Source of the DNA: Paracoccus albus
Lineage (GTDB): Bacteria > Pseudomonadota > Alphaproteobacteria > Rhodobacterales > Rhodobacteraceae
NCBI RefSeq assembly: GCF_027913035.1
Contig: NZ_CP115775.1
Location: 1,798,001-1,862,000, forward strand
Length of the DNA stretch: 64,000 nt
Reading direction: 5' to 3'
Shown here: positions 9,145 through 19,298 of the stretch, piece by piece
Layout: every line of letters begins with the position of its first letter
How positions within the stretch are numbered: position 1 is the first letter of the stretch
Made by a program: the position numbers and the translations under genes
The notes under the pieces: model-generated
Seen by the model: the letters and a program-made list of their open reading frames with translations, nothing else
What the model was told of the DNA's origin: nothing
Databases searched by the model: none

Positions 9145-11097
9145 TCACGCCGACCGCGGGTTCACGATCATCCGGCCGCGCATTTCCATGTGCAGGGCGT
9201 GACAGAACCACTGGCAGTAATACCAGTAAACGCCGGGCTGTGCCGCAGTGAAGGTGACAGAGGACGTCTGCTGTGCGCTGACCTCCATGGCCACGCCGTG
9301 ATTGTTCAGCGTGAAGCCATGACTGAGATCGTCGATATCGTCCAGGTTGGTGACTATGACAGTGACCTCATCGCCCTGATTCACCTCGAACTGCTCGAGC
9401 GCGAAATTGGGCGCCTGCGACGAAATATAGACGCGCACCTTGGTCGGATCCTGCTCATCCCGGATGACAATATCCTGCCAGTCATCCAGATCGACGCCAT
9501 CCGCCTCTGCCTGCGCACGCGCGTCGGCCCACATGGGATCGTTGCGGTCCCAGACTGACAGCGGGTTCACCTTCGAGGCGTGGACAAGGATCGAATCGTG
9601 CGGCTCGGCGAATGTCGGCCCGTCGTGCAAGAGGGTCAGATTGGTGCCATCCATCGAGAAAAGCTGTTCGTTTTCAGGCTTCAGCGGGCCGACATTCAGG
9701 AAACGGTCTTTGGAAAATTTGTTCATCGAGATGAACCATTTTCCGTCCGCCTCCTTCGTTTCGCCCATCGTGGTCGAGTTGTGACCGGGCTGATAGTGCA
9801 CATCTGCCTTGGATTTGATCGGATCGACCGCTTCTCCATTATGGGCGCGGATGGCGTCTTCTATGTTCCAGACCACGACCTGACTGTCGAGGAACAGCGT
9901 GGTTATGGCGTTCCCCTTTCCGTCAAAGCAGGTGTGCAAGGGGCCAAGCCCCAGTTCCGGCTGTGCAACGATGACGGATTCCGGTTCGGCCTCATCCGCG
10001 AAGATCGCATCGAAAAGCGTCACGTCGAGAACCGAGACAGTCGGCGAAAGTTTACCCGCAACACAAAGGTAGCGCCCGTCGGGGGCCATGTTGCAGCCAT
10101 GCGGATTGTTGGGGATCGGGACATAACGTGTGTAATTCTTGTTCTGCCCCTTGCGGCCATCCAGAACACGCACGCCGTTCTTTTCCTCGAAGTCGCCGGC
10201 TTCCAGTCCTGCCTCGATCTCTTCGATGTTGAAGATAACAACATGGTCCAGCTCTGCCTCCATCATCTCGGCAGAGGTCATCCCCATCTCAGAGTTATAA
10301 GAGGTCGAGAAGGCGTATTTGCCGGTGTAATCGGCATCCGTATTATCGAGGTTGCCCGACACCATGATCTGCCAAGCGACTTCCATCGTTTCGGCGTCAA
10401 TCGCGGTATAGTAGTTCACGTAATCCGCCGGATCCAGCATTGTGCCGTCGTTCACCAACGGGGTTTCATCCTCGCCATTGGCGAACACATATTTTGTATG
10501 CGGCGCCTTCTGGGGGCGCAGTCCGTGAATTGCCTTGGCGTTCGGCACCTCGACGATTTTATCGCATTTCATGACATCGCAGCGGATCCGGGCGACACGC
10601 GTGTTCGCCTTGTCGTTCATGAACAGATATTTACCGTCATAGGTGCCGTCGGTGAATGACATATGCAGGTGATGAAGATCGCCATTGTCGTGAATGCGCT
10701 TACCCTGCGCCGCCAGATATTCGCGCGTCTGCGGCAGCATGTTTTCCGTCAGCACCTTCAGCGATTCATTGGTCTGCCCCCAACCCGTGGCCGAACAGCG
10801 GTTGAACACCGGGATCCGCATCAGCTCTCGCATCGAGGGCACGCCGAGGATGCGAACTTCACCCGTCTGGCCCGATGACCAGAAGCCGTAATATTCGTCC
10901 AGCTGGCCGGGGTGAGGGGTGGCTTCGGCAGCGGGTTCCTGGGCCGCTGCGCTTGTCGCCGCCGTCGCCCCAAGACCGGTCGTTCCGGCGATAAATGCAC
11001 TGCGGGTCAATCCGGCGCCGCCTAAAACAGCAGCGCCGCCCGCGGTCGCCCCCAGAATGCCGCGTCTGCTGATCCCACTTTTTTTGTGATCGCTCAT
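9145..11097 (-). CDS. nosZ: NosZ, nitrous oxide reductase (clade I, Tat-exported)
   Basis: A 650-residue periplasmic homodimeric copper enzyme that reduces N2O to N2. A twin-arginine signal ([12 protein letters not shown]) begins near residue 10, which identifies the clade I type. A seven-bladed propeller with CuZ histidines follows. The C-terminal cupredoxin domain carries the CuA ligands in [12 protein letters not shown]. An upstream TTG at 11103 is in frame, but the ATG at 11095-11097 has AAGGAG seven bases before it and is clearly the start, two bases after the nosR stop. Confidence 0.98.
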   Translation of the reverse strand: MSDHKKSGISRRGILGATAGGAAVLGGAGLTRSAFIAGTTGLGATAATSAAAQEPAAEATPHPGQLDEYYGFWSSGQTGEVRILGVPSMRELMRIPVFNRCSATGWGQTNESLKVLTENMLPQTREYLAAQGKRIHDNGDLHHLHMSFTDGTYDGKYLFMNDKANTRVARIRCDVMKCDKIVEVPNAKAIHGLRPQKAPHTKYVFANGEDETPLVNDGTMLDPADYVNYYTAIDAETMEVAWQIMVSGNLDNTDADYTGKYAFSTSYNSEMGMTSAEMMEAELDHVVIFNIEEIEAGLEAGDFEEKNGVRVLDGRKGQNKNYTRYVPIPNNPHGCNMAPDGRYLCVAGKLSPTVSVLDVTLFDAIFADEAEPESVIVAQPELGLGPLHTCFDGKGNAITTLFLDSQVVVWNIEDAIRAHNGEAVDPIKSKADVHYQPGHNSTTMGETKEADGKWFISMNKFSKDRFLNVGPLKPENEQLFSMDGTNLTLLHDGPTFAEPHDSILVHASKVNPLSVWDRNDPMWADARAQAEADGVDLDDWQDIVIRDEQDPTKVRVYISSQAPNFALEQFEVNQGDEVTVIVTNLDDIDDLSHGFTLNNHGVAMEVSAQQTSSVTFTAAQPGVYWYYCQWFCHALHMEMRGRMIVNPRSA

Positions 11098-11099
11098 CT

Positions 11100-13388
11100 T
11101 CAAACTCCTTGAGGTTTTATATTGGGATGGTTGCTCAGCCCCTCACGTGCGGCAGGGGCAGGTTGAGGCTTTCCGGAATCGGCCAGTTTTGCCCGGCGCT
11201 TGTCACTTTTAATGACAACCGGGCATTTCGTGTGGCTGTGATAGAGAACCTGGCAATGCATACAGTTCAGGCACTCGTTCGGATTGATCTCTCCGGTTGG
11301 GTGAATGGCCTGAACGAAGCACTCATTTCCGCAGGTCTGACACGGATTGCCGCATTCGTTATAGCGTTTCAGCCAGTCGAACATCCTGATCCGCGCGGGG
11401 ATCGCCAATGCCGCGCCAAGCGGGCACAGATAGCGGCAATAAAAGCGTTCCACAAAAAGTCCGGCAATCAACAGTGCTGCCGCATAGGAAACGAAAGGCC
11501 ACGCGCGAACAAAATTCAGGACGATGGCGGTTTTGAAGGGCTCGACTTCGGCGAGATGTTCAGCCTGCTCCAGCGATGCCAGAGAAACACCGAACAGACC
11601 GAGGAAGATCATGTATTTCACCGGCCAGAGCCGCTCATGCAGCCCCCAGGGCAGGCGGAACTGCGGAATGCCAAGTCGTCGCCCGATCTGGTTCAACAGT
11701 TCCTGCAAGGCACCAAAAGGACACAGCCAGCCGCAATAAGCACCGCGCCCCCAGAATATCAGCGCGGCAGCAACGGCGAACCATAAGATGAAGGTCAGCG
11801 GGTCCAGCAGAAACGCCTGCCAACTGAAACCGCTGGCCAAGCTGTTGGCCAATGCCATGATGTTGACGACTGAAAGCTGTGCGTTCCACATCCAGCCAAG
11901 TACGAACAGCGTGACACTCAGAAACGACATGCGGAACCAGAACACCGCGCGCTCTGACCGGCTAAGCCATTCCTGAAAGAAAAAGGCCGCTGTCAGCACG
12001 GAAAGCATGGCGACCAACACGATCACTTCCAGCTTTTTGCCTTCCCATATGCGTTTCCACAAAGCGGCCTGGGCCGTGGCCTCATCCTGCTGGGCAAGCA
12101 GTGCCGCATCACCTGCACCTGCTTCGGCGGATTGGCCCTCTGTGCCGGTTGTTGCAGGGGCGGTTGTCACCTCTGCCTCTGGGGCGTCGGACGGGGCTTC
12201 TGCCGGCAATGCACGAAGATACTTGTCCGGCAACTGGTAGCTGAGATCGAATGTCGTAAAGACCTTTTCGATCGCTGCGACGTCACGGTGAACCAGAAGC
12301 TGAATTCGAAACGGCTTGGTCGGGTCAAAGCCGCTGTCTGCAGGTATCCTGAACAGGTCCACTTCAGAAAATGACGGCGCATCCTGAACGGCCAATTGCG
12401 CGCGGCGGTGCATCCGATCCCGGAACCGGACCGACATATCATCCTGTATCAGGTGGATACGGTCGAATATCCCGCCGCGCACATAGCCAGAGCCCTTGAA
12501 ACTGTATAAACCGCGACCCGCGATCAGAATGGCGTGGTCACCTTCCGCCAGCCAGCTTTCAAGATTTGCATATTCGGCCTGACCCAGCAGCGTTCGCCCG
12601 ATGCCAGGCACGCTGACCAGGGCGGTCTGCATTTCGATAAAGGTGGTCTCCGGCGGCTCGGTCAGGGCCCGCGCGTCGGATCGTGGGTCACCCAGTGCGG
12701 CGAAAGCTTCGTTGACCTCCGCCACGGTCAATTCCAGCTTCCGAAGCGTCCCATCCCCTTCGAGCACGGACCAATCATCCGCTGCTGTGGCGTCGGGATC
12801 TACCTCCGCGGTGGCACCGCTTTCTTGTCCTGCCGACAAACCGCCAAGTCCCAGGGCCCGCGCGACCTTCAAAGAGGACCGGACGATTGAATCATCGATT
12901 ACCATGACGGTGACGGTCGCGCCCGACACGATGTTCAGTTCATGCGCGGAACCGCCCGCCTCAGCCTCTGCGACGAGGTCGAGGCCGGTGTAACCTTCAG
13001 CCACCGCGAGCATTTTCGATTCAGGAATGCCGACGAGCACGATCGGTTCAGAGTGCTTGACCAGTCGGACCCCAAGGACTTTCGCATCGGGGCTGACCGC
13101 GACCATCGTGTGAATAGGCTTGCCGGAATACCCGGTGGTGCCAACGAAGTCAGAGGTGATGAAAGCATAGCCCACCGTGTTCGCCCCGCTCAGCACGGGT
13201 GCGACAGGCAGATCGTCGCGAACCGGCCCATAGCCATCTGCGCCGGGCAACAGTTCTGCCGCCGGAACCTGTTCCAGATACGTGCTCAGAACCGGCCCCT
13301 GCCGGATCTGCGCCACAGCCGGAAACGAACCGGCAAACCCGACCAGCAGCACAAAGAAGATGTTCAGGACCCAAATCATAAGCCGCAT
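11100..13388 (-). CDS. nosR: NosR, flavin and iron-sulfur membrane protein for N2O reduction
   Basis: A 762-residue membrane protein that supplies electrons to NosZ and is needed for nos expression. A signal-like helix (about 1-27) precedes a periplasmic FMN-binding domain with the flavinylation motif SGATVT at 155-160, the likely target of NosX. Several transmembrane helices follow, with CxxxCP motifs (WLCPFG, YLCPLG). A cytoplasmic C-terminal domain carries two cysteine clusters for [4Fe-4S] centres, starting [12 protein letters not shown] and CLNCMHC. It heads the nos operon. A weak FNR-like site lies about 150 bases upstream. Confidence 0.97.
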   Translation of the reverse strand: MRLMIWVLNIFFVLLVGFAGSFPAVAQIRQGPVLSTYLEQVPAAELLPGADGYGPVRDDLPVAPVLSGANTVGYAFITSDFVGTTGYSGKPIHTMVAVSPDAKVLGVRLVKHSEPIVLVGIPESKMLAVAEGYTGLDLVAEAEAGGSAHELNIVSGATVTVMVIDDSIVRSSLKVARALGLGGLSAGQESGATAEVDPDATAADDWSVLEGDGTLRKLELTVAEVNEAFAALGDPRSDARALTEPPETTFIEMQTALVSVPGIGRTLLGQAEYANLESWLAEGDHAILIAGRGLYSFKGSGYVRGGIFDRIHLIQDDMSVRFRDRMHRRAQLAVQDAPSFSEVDLFRIPADSGFDPTKPFRIQLLVHRDVAAIEKVFTTFDLSYQLPDKYLRALPAEAPSDAPEAEVTTAPATTGTEGQSAEAGAGDAALLAQQDEATAQAALWKRIWEGKKLEVIVLVAMLSVLTAAFFFQEWLSRSERAVFWFRMSFLSVTLFVLGWMWNAQLSVVNIMALANSLASGFSWQAFLLDPLTFILWFAVAAALIFWGRGAYCGWLCPFGALQELLNQIGRRLGIPQFRLPWGLHERLWPVKYMIFLGLFGVSLASLEQAEHLAEVEPFKTAIVLNFVRAWPFVSYAAALLIAGLFVERFYCRYLCPLGAALAIPARIRMFDWLKRYNECGNPCQTCGNECFVQAIHPTGEINPNECLNCMHCQVLYHSHTKCPVVIKSDKRRAKLADSGKPQPAPAAREGLSNHPNIKPQGV

Positions 13389-13732
13389 CGGCCAGTTCTC
13401 TCCTTCGTCGAAAGTTGACGCTGGCCAACTTCACGCAATCGCGGCGAACGTTGCCCGTCTCAGCAACAGGCAGCGCAGAAGCCCACAAAAGCGTCTGCAC
13501 ACGGATCAGCGCTAGCAGCAGATGGAGAGTGCCGCCTTGAGTTATGTCATGCGATAAACTTTACAGTTCGTTGACCCGGCGGCAGGCTCGACCTTTATCG
13601 CTCGATCGCCAGCATCACCTTCGCGCATCCGTCCCGGCGAGACGGTGTTTCGTCAGCACGATATCTGGCGAATGCAGTCGACAAGCTGCGTGACGAGCAT
13701 GCCTGCCAGGAACAGTTTCTGCGGGGGGGGAA
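13389..13732. promoter_or_regulatory. nosR upstream region, no gene seen
   Basis: A 344-base stretch between nosR and the tRNA gene, without a credible reading frame. It must hold the nos operon promoter. Two imperfect FNR-type dyads occur: TTGAG-TTAT-GTCAT at 13537-13550, and TTGAC-GCTG-GCCAA at 13415-13428. Each matches the consensus at 7 of 10 positions. The second is only about 30 bases from the start codon, too close for activation. A run of eight G at 13723-13730 lies beside the tRNA 3' end. Confidence 0.5.
13537..13550. promoter_or_regulatory. possible FNR/NNR box upstream of nosR
   Basis: TTGAG-TTAT-GTCAT resembles the TTGAG-N4-GTCAA type of site I recall from Paracoccus nos promoters, with one outer mismatch. 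It is centred about 155 bases from the nosR ATG. Only a candidate; activity would need a start site near 13502 on the minus strand. Confidence 0.38.
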
Positions 13733-13807
<75 letters not shown>

Positions 13808-13946
13808 GATGTCGGTCAATGACCGTGCGGGCCATTTAGACGAGGGGGGCGGGTAGCGCAAGGGGGCAGATCGGGTTTTTCGCGAAGCTGTCGAGGCTTT
13901 ATCGAAATTTTCTTATTGTAGTTTATGGCGCGGTTTAAACGACAAA

Positions 13947-13969
13947 CGCCCCCTTCCGATGAGGGGGCG
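13947..13969 (-). terminator. rho-independent terminator of the SH3 protein gene
   Basis: A 7-bp GC stem CGCCCCC/GGGGGCG with a 9-base loop, followed on the minus strand by TTTGTCGTTT. It lies 23 bases beyond the stop of the minus-strand SH3 gene. Confidence 0.7.
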
Positions 13970-13991
13970 CTCCTTCACTTCGTACTACCAG

Positions 13992-14780
13992 TTACTCGCG
14001 GATTTCGCCAGGATCGACGCCCCAGATCGCGGTTTTGGGCAGCCAGCCCTTTGCGCCCGCGCCGGAGACGCGGCACCACTCGGTTTCGCATTCGCCCAAT
14101 CGGACAATCGCGCCACCTTCTGCCATCGCGATGACGCCCGCGTTCAGGTCGGGACGAGAGCGAAGCTCTACCATTTCCTGCTGAATGATCGCGGTCCGCA
14201 CGCCGGACAGAAGCTGATAGTGAACCCAGCCGCCCGCGCCATCCCGATCTTCAACCCGGCGCCAATGACCGAACTCGCCTACGACGCGCAAGGGCATTCC
14301 GGAATGCTGGAATACCCAGTCTATGCGATGCGACAGGGACGGGCCACGTCGCACGTTCCCCTGTTCGCCCTTCAGCGAGACATAGCGCGGAATAGGCAAC
14401 CGGGTCACCGGGCCGCGCACGATTTCAACCGCGGGTGCGGTCGGGGTCACGCTGGCAACCTTGACGGGCCGGGCCGCAGGCCGCGTCGCATCCGGTGCCT
14501 GCGCAGCCACTGGTGTGGCGGCGGGCTCTGCAACCTGTTCGACTGCCGCCTGTGTTACGGTCGCTTTATCCTTGTCATTGCTCGCAGCCTCGGCGGGGGC
14601 CAGAACAAACACCATGAGCGTCGCGCAAGACAGCGCCAGAAATGCCTTCGCGGGCCAGCCGAGCGCGCGCCAGACCGACACCGCCCCCTGACCGTACGAT
14701 GCGCGCATCGCGTCTCGATTGAATCCTTGTTTCTTCGCCGAGCGATATGCACGACGGAACGATGGTGAGATATGTCCCAT
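13992..14780 (-). CDS. exported protein with tandem bacterial SH3 domains
   Basis: A 262-residue protein. A basic N-terminus precedes one hydrophobic segment (about residues 45-64), acting as uncleaved anchor or signal. An Ala/Pro/Val-rich linker follows, then two SH3-like repeats: one around GNVRRGPSLSHRIDW with GHWRRVEDRDGAGGWV, the other around VELRSRPDLNAGV with EWCRVSGAGAKGWLP. Such domains are common in envelope proteins and may bind peptidoglycan. The start may lie downstream of 14780, since the first 40 residues are unusual for a signal. It is divergent from the dehydrogenase gene and has its own terminator. Confidence 0.85.
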   Translation of the reverse strand: MGHISPSFRRAYRSAKKQGFNRDAMRASYGQGAVSVWRALGWPAKAFLALSCATLMVFVLAPAEAASNDKDKATVTQAAVEQVAEPAATPVAAQAPDATRPAARPVKVASVTPTAPAVEIVRGPVTRLPIPRYVSLKGEQGNVRRGPSLSHRIDWVFQHSGMPLRVVGEFGHWRRVEDRDGAGGWVHYQLLSGVRTAIIQQEMVELRSRPDLNAGVIAMAEGGAIVRLGECETEWCRVSGAGAKGWLPKTAIWGVDPGEIRE

Positions 14781-14953
14781 CTTTCCTTACCTGCCCCAAT
14801 CCTGCGGTCATTGCCGCGAACCTGTTCCGCGACCTGCGCCGCGCTGCCTCACATCACTGCGTCGTTTTCCGCGCAGTTTTTAACGGGACTTGTGCCTGTA
14901 TCCCGTTCAGGTCAGTTTGCCCCAAGCAGAAGCAGCTTGGAAGGGATGAAGTG

Positions 14954-15937
14954 ATGAGCCCCGCCAATTCTCGCCTACATGTGGCCGTTACGCGACGCTT
15001 GCCAAAAATTGTCGAGGAGCGGATGCGTGAGCTTTTCGACGTCCGGCTGAATGACGATGATCATCGGCCCGACCGCGAAGAACTGGCTGAGATGCTGAGA
15101 AATAGCGATGTGCTGGTGCCTTCTCTGTCTGACCGACTTGATTCCGATATGCTCATGCAGGCCGGCGACAGGCTGAAGCTGATCGCGAATTACGGCGCAG
15201 GCGTGGATCACATCGACCTGAAAGCTGCTGCCGAAAACGGCATAATGGTCAGCAACACACCCGGCGTCCTGACCGAGGATACTGCCGATATGGCTATGGC
15301 GCTGATCATTGCTGTCACGCGAAGGCTGAGCGAGGGGGTCTTGGCGATGCAAAGCGGCTCATGGGAGGGCTGGTCCCCCACTGCTTTTCTTGGCGGGCGC
15401 ATCGGTGGTCGTAAGCTGGGGATCGTGGGCATGGGCCGGATCGGCCGGGCCATCGCAAGGCGGGCGACAGCCTTCGGCATGGAGATCCATTATCACAACC
15501 GCACCCGTCTGCGCCCGGAAACAGAAGCCGAACTGCGAGCGACCTGGTGGGACAGCCTTGATCAGATGCTGGCGAGGATGGATGTGATCAGTGTCAATGT
15601 CGCCCACAGCCCCGCGACCTTCCATCTGCTGTCGGCGCGGCGACTGAAGCTGCTGCAACCCTCTGCCGTGCTGATCAACACATCACGCGGAGAGGTGATC
15701 GACGAAAATGCCCTGACCCGTATGCTGCGAGCCGGTGAAATCGCTGGTGCCGGGCTGGATGTTTACGAACACGGGCACGAGGCCAATCCACGCCTGCGCA
15801 ACCTGCCGAATGTCGTGCTGCTTCCGCATATGGGCAGTGCAACCGTCGAAGGCCGGATCGAGATGGGCGAAAAGGTCATTGTGAACATCCAAACCTTCGC
15901 GCATGGGCATCGCCCGCCGGATCTGGTTATTCCTTAG
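14954..15937 (+). CDS. D-2-hydroxyacid dehydrogenase (glyoxylate/hydroxypyruvate reductase type)
   Basis: A 327-residue cytoplasmic NAD(P)-dependent enzyme of the D-isomer-specific 2-hydroxyacid dehydrogenase family. The nucleotide-binding motif GIVGMGRIGRAIARRA, the arginine of NTSRGEVIDE and the catalytic-histidine segment LLPHMGSAT are present. Family members reduce glyoxylate, hydroxypyruvate or similar 2-oxoacids; the substrate cannot be read from sequence. The frame is open to 14747, but the ATG at 14954, with AAGGGATGA upstream, gives the usual length and N-terminus. Confidence 0.92.
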   Translation: MSPANSRLHVAVTRRLPKIVEERMRELFDVRLNDDDHRPDREELAEMLRNSDVLVPSLSDRLDSDMLMQAGDRLKLIANYGAGVDHIDLKAAAENGIMVSNTPGVLTEDTADMAMALIIAVTRRLSEGVLAMQSGSWEGWSPTAFLGGRIGGRKLGIVGMGRIGRAIARRATAFGMEIHYHNRTRLRPETEAELRATWWDSLDQMLARMDVISVNVAHSPATFHLLSARRLKLLQPSAVLINTSRGEVIDENALTRMLRAGEIAGAGLDVYEHGHEANPRLRNLPNVVLLPHMGSATVEGRIEMGEKVIVNIQTFAHGHRPPDLVIP

Positions 15938-16073
15938 CGCCCCACGGCTGCCATCGTCTGAAGGCCGCCGATCAGCGGGCGCCCGGCAGGTACCGCACGG
16001 GATCAGATCTTGGTCGGGACCTGCAAACGCACCTTTCGCCATCACCTGCGATCCGATGCCACCAAAGGAAAAA

Positions 16074-16101
16074 GCCGACGGTGCCATTCCGCACCGTCGG
16101 C
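16074..16101 (-). terminator. strong rho-independent terminator of the carboxypeptidase gene
   Basis: A perfect 10-bp stem GCCGACGGTG/CACCGTCGGC with an 8-base loop, followed on the minus strand by TTTTTCCTTT. It lies 25 bases beyond the D,D-carboxypeptidase stop, facing the end of the dehydrogenase gene. Confidence 0.88.
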
Positions 16102-16125
16102 CTCAGTCTATCCCGGGTCGTTTGA

Positions 16126-17754
16126 TTAGGGAGAAGTCACGTCGCAGCGCTGACCCTGCGCGGCAACACGTTGGCATGTTTTCGAAGCGGCAGACTGCGA
16201 CAGCCCGACCAGAGTAGCCTCATACCCCTTGGAGGATTCGCGCACATGGCGCAGCGCACCGTCCAGCAGTTCGGATTCCTGCATCGCGATCTGCACGAGG
16301 CGCGCATCCGCCTGATTGCGCGACTTGAAGCGTCCCAGCGACACGCCCCAGCTTTGCCCACCGGAAGAGGAGGCCCGCGCCACCCGTTCCGTCGGCTTAC
16401 GCTCTGGCCCGCCGGCGGTGCCCGAACCGACAATCACCGTTTCCGAGCGACGTTGCGGCTTGGTGGAGGAATCAAGCTGCAGGTCCTCGGTCGTCGGAAC
16501 GACATTCGCGGTGCTTGCAGCCGCCACGGCGGCGGCAGGCTGATCGGTTCGGGCGTCCGCACGGCGGCGCGGTGACGCAACGGGCCGCGCCGACACGCGC
16601 AGAACTGTCGCGTTGCCGCCTGCATCAGCCATCGCCAGCTTGACAGCTTCATCGGCGGCGGTCGACGCGCTTGCCGTAGCGCTTCCGGGTTTGGCCGGTG
16701 GACGTGCGCTGCTGGCCAGTCGCACTGGGGCCGAACTGCGCTGCTGTGCTGGTTGCGCGGGTGGAGGTGCCGCTGCGGCCTGCGCCATCGCCTCGTTCAT
16801 TGCGCTGTTCAGACTGCTGGCAGCGACCGATGCAGATGCCGCTCGTACAGCCGGACGGGCAACAGGTGCGGTCGAGGCAACTTTCCGACTGGATTTGCGA
16901 TCGACGATATATTGCGGCGGCGCTGGTTTGATTTCTTTTACGCGGGTCGGTGCACGCCCAAAGCCCATATCAAGCAGTTGCGCAACAGTTGCATTCCGCT
17001 GCGCGGTAGAGGTGCCGCCGAATACCGTCGCGATGATCCGTTTGGACCCCCGCTGCGCGGACGCCGTCAGGTTGAAACCTGCGGCGCGGGTGTAGCCCGT
17101 CTTGATCCCGTCCGCACCGGCGTAATTGTCAAGGAAGGTACGGTTGGTCGAACGAACCGTGGCAATCCCGGCATCGGCCGAACGCCGCGAGAAGATCGAA
17201 TAATATTGCGGGAAGTCATAGAACAGCCGACGCCCCAGCGTCGACATGTCGCGCGCGGTGGAGAAATGGCCCGACTGGGTCAGGCCGTTGGCATTGCGGA
17301 ACTGGGTGTTGTTCATCCCGAGCGCGCGCGCCATGCCGGTCATCTGCGCAGCAAAGCGATCCTCTGACCCGGCAAGATTTTCGCCAATGGCAGTGGCCGC
17401 GTCATTGGCCGATTTAACCGCTGCGGCGCGGATCAGATAGCGAAGCTCTATCCTTTGGCCAGCACGCAGTCCAAGCCGAGAGGGCGGCTCTGCTGCGGCG
17501 TTGGATGAAATGGTGAACTTGCTGTCCAATCGGACCTGACCACGCTCAATCGCGGTGAACGCCATGTAAAGCGTCATCATCTTGGTCAGTGATGCTGGGT
17601 GAAGCCGCGTATCGGCGTTCTGCGCATGGATCTGTTTGCCTGTTCGGCCATCCATGACAAAAGACGCAAAAGGCGCGGCTTGCGCGGCAAGGGGAATCAG
17701 GAACGCCAAGAGCGTCAGCAGTCCTGCGCGGAACAACGTGCGGATTCTGGTCAC
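16126..17754 (-). CDS. D-alanyl-D-alanine carboxypeptidase with C-terminal SPOR domain
   Basis: A 542-residue exported penicillin-binding protein (DacF/PBP5-like) that trims terminal D-Ala from peptidoglycan. A signal peptide covers about residues 1-26. The active-site motifs are S55-LT-K58, S115-A-N117 and K218-T-G220. A long Ala/Pro/Arg linker (about 285-460) leads to a SPOR domain over the last 80 residues, which binds denuded septal glycan, suggesting action at the division site. It is divergent from clpS with 227 bases between, and has a strong terminator. Confidence 0.93.
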   Translation of the reverse strand: MTRIRTLFRAGLLTLLAFLIPLAAQAAPFASFVMDGRTGKQIHAQNADTRLHPASLTKMMTLYMAFTAIERGQVRLDSKFTISSNAAAEPPSRLGLRAGQRIELRYLIRAAAVKSANDAATAIGENLAGSEDRFAAQMTGMARALGMNNTQFRNANGLTQSGHFSTARDMSTLGRRLFYDFPQYYSIFSRRSADAGIATVRSTNRTFLDNYAGADGIKTGYTRAAGFNLTASAQRGSKRIIATVFGGTSTAQRNATVAQLLDMGFGRAPTRVKEIKPAPPQYIVDRKSSRKVASTAPVARPAVRAASASVAASSLNSAMNEAMAQAAAAPPPAQPAQQRSSAPVRLASSARPPAKPGSATASASTAADEAVKLAMADAGGNATVLRVSARPVASPRRRADARTDQPAAAVAAASTANVVPTTEDLQLDSSTKPQRRSETVIVGSGTAGGPERKPTERVARASSSGGQSWGVSLGRFKSRNQADARLVQIAMQESELLDGALRHVRESSKGYEATLVGLSQSAASKTCQRVAAQGQRCDVTSP

Positions 17755-17981
17755 TGTCTCGATCTCTTCTGCCTGCTGCGGCCGTGTTGTTTTAGATGGC
17801 CGTCGTTAATTTTTCTACAGTAGCACAGCAAATCCGATGCGAAAACCTTGCATTTGACGTATTATCGCGATTTCCGGACCCGATGGCCGGAATTCGCCGG
17901 CCCGTTCGACATGGCGGGCTTTCATTACCAGGAAAACCGCCTATATTAGGGGCCAACCGAAAAATCACCCGATAATCAAAC

Positions 17982-18299
17982 ATGCCACAGGATCCCGGCC
18001 ACCGCGAGGAGACTGACCTCGTTGTCAAGACGCAGCCGAAGACAAAGCGCCCGCCGATGTACAAGGTGTTGCTGCTGAACGATGACTTCACACCGATGGA
18101 GTTCGTCGTTCATGTGCTTCAGCGCCTGTTTGCGATGTCTCATGCGCAGGCTGTCGAAATCATGCTGACCGTTCACAGGAAAGGCGTCGCGGTTGTTGGC
18201 GTCTTCTCTCATGAGGTGGCCGAAACAAAGGTCGCCCAGGTGATGGAGCTTGCGCGCCGTCAGCAACACCCGCTGCAATGCACGATGGAAAAAGAATAA
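17982..18299 (+). CDS. clpS: ClpS, adaptor for ClpAP protease
   Basis: A 105-residue cytoplasmic adaptor that delivers N-degron substrates to ClpA. The core [20 protein letters not shown] and the conserved HxxG turn ([10 protein letters not shown]) are intact. The flexible N-terminus is charged, as usual. No strong ribosome site precedes the ATG, and no better start exists. It is followed three bases later by the RsmC-like gene, forming a likely operon clpS-methyltransferase-SDR. Confidence 0.95.
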   Translation: MPQDPGHREETDLVVKTQPKTKRPPMYKVLLLNDDFTPMEFVVHVLQRLFAMSHAQAVEIMLTVHRKGVAVVGVFSHEVAETKVAQVMELARRQQHPLQCTMEKE

Positions 18300-18302
18300 C
18301 TG

Positions 18303-19298
18303 ATGCGCCACGCCCGACTGTCGCTGGCATTCCCTGAACCACCGCAAGGGCGCGTGATGCTTTTCGGTGCTGACGGGGCCGAAGATATTTCTGCCTTCGT
18401 CCCACAGAACACAACCGTGATAGAGGGCATGGCCCATCACCATGCTGCGTTGCAGGCACGCGGCTATCAGGTGGAAACCGCCGCAGATCAACTGCCTTCG
18501 TTCGACATTGCGGTCGTGACCTTGCCGCGCTCTCGCGAGGCGGCGCGCGCGCGGATTTTCTTGGCCGCGTCAAAGCTGTTGCCCAATGGTGATCTTTGGA
18601 TTGACGGGCAAAAGACCGATGGCATCGAAGCCGTGCTGAAGGAAATACGCGCGTTCTCGAACATTGCCGAATTGCATTCTAAAGCACATGGCAAGATCGC
18701 GAGGCTCTCTGATCCGGGTGCAATCCCAGCGGACTGGGCAGGTGCCAGCTATACACCTGCCCCCGGCTTTACGACGAAAGCCGGTATTTTCTCGGCAGAG
18801 ACGGTTGATCCTGGTTCGGTCGCACTGGCCGCAGCCCTTCCGGAAAAGCTGCCGACCAGAATTGTTGATCTGGGTGCTGGTTGGGGGTGGCTGTCGGCGC
18901 AGATCCTTCGGCATCCGGGTGTCGATGTGCTGCACCTGGTCGAAGCCGATCACACCGCACTGGAATGCGCCAGGACCAACATAGATGATCCACGGGCGCA
19001 GTTTCACTGGGCGGATGCCCGCAGTTTCAAACTGCCCGAGCCGGTCAATGGTGTCATCATGAACCCGCCTTTCCACAGCGGACGCGCGGCAGACCCCTCG
19101 CTGGGCATCGCTTTCATCCGCGCCGCCGCGTCACTGCTGACGGGCGCGGGCAAGTTATGGGTGGTGGCCAACCGCCACCTGCCCTACGAGGCTGAGCTTT
19201 CGCATCATTTCGCGGATGTCTCGGAGATTGGTGGGGATAACCGTTTCAAAATCCTAGCAGCCACTGGTTCAGGCGCAAGGAACAGGAGAAGCAGATGA
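18303..19298 (+). CDS. class I SAM-dependent methyltransferase, RsmC-like
   Basis: A 331-residue protein with the two-part layout of RsmC/RlmG rRNA guanine-N2 methyltransferases: a degenerate N-terminal half and a catalytic C-terminal Rossmann fold. Motif I is VDLGAGWGWLSAQIL, the acidic end of strand 2 is HLVEADHTAL, and the catalytic loop is MNPPFHSG. The NPPF motif points to modification of an exocyclic amine on a guanine; 16S rRNA is likely but not proven. It lies three bases after clpS and overlaps the following SDR gene by ATGA. Confidence 0.88.
   Translation: MRHARLSLAFPEPPQGRVMLFGADGAEDISAFVPQNTTVIEGMAHHHAALQARGYQVETAADQLPSFDIAVVTLPRSREAARARIFLAASKLLPNGDLWIDGQKTDGIEAVLKEIRAFSNIAELHSKAHGKIARLSDPGAIPADWAGASYTPAPGFTTKAGIFSAETVDPGSVALAAALPEKLPTRIVDLGAGWGWLSAQILRHPGVDVLHLVEADHTALECARTNIDDPRAQFHWADARSFKLPEPVNGVIMNPPFHSGRAADPSLGIAFIRAAASLLTGAGKLWVVANRHLPYEAELSHHFADVSEIGGDNRFKILAATGSGARNRRSR

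Noticed and set aside
13415..13428. TTGAC-GCTG-GCCAA dyad as the nosR activator site
   Set aside because: Its centre is about 33 bases from the nosR start codon, which would place the transcription start inside the gene for a normal activator position.
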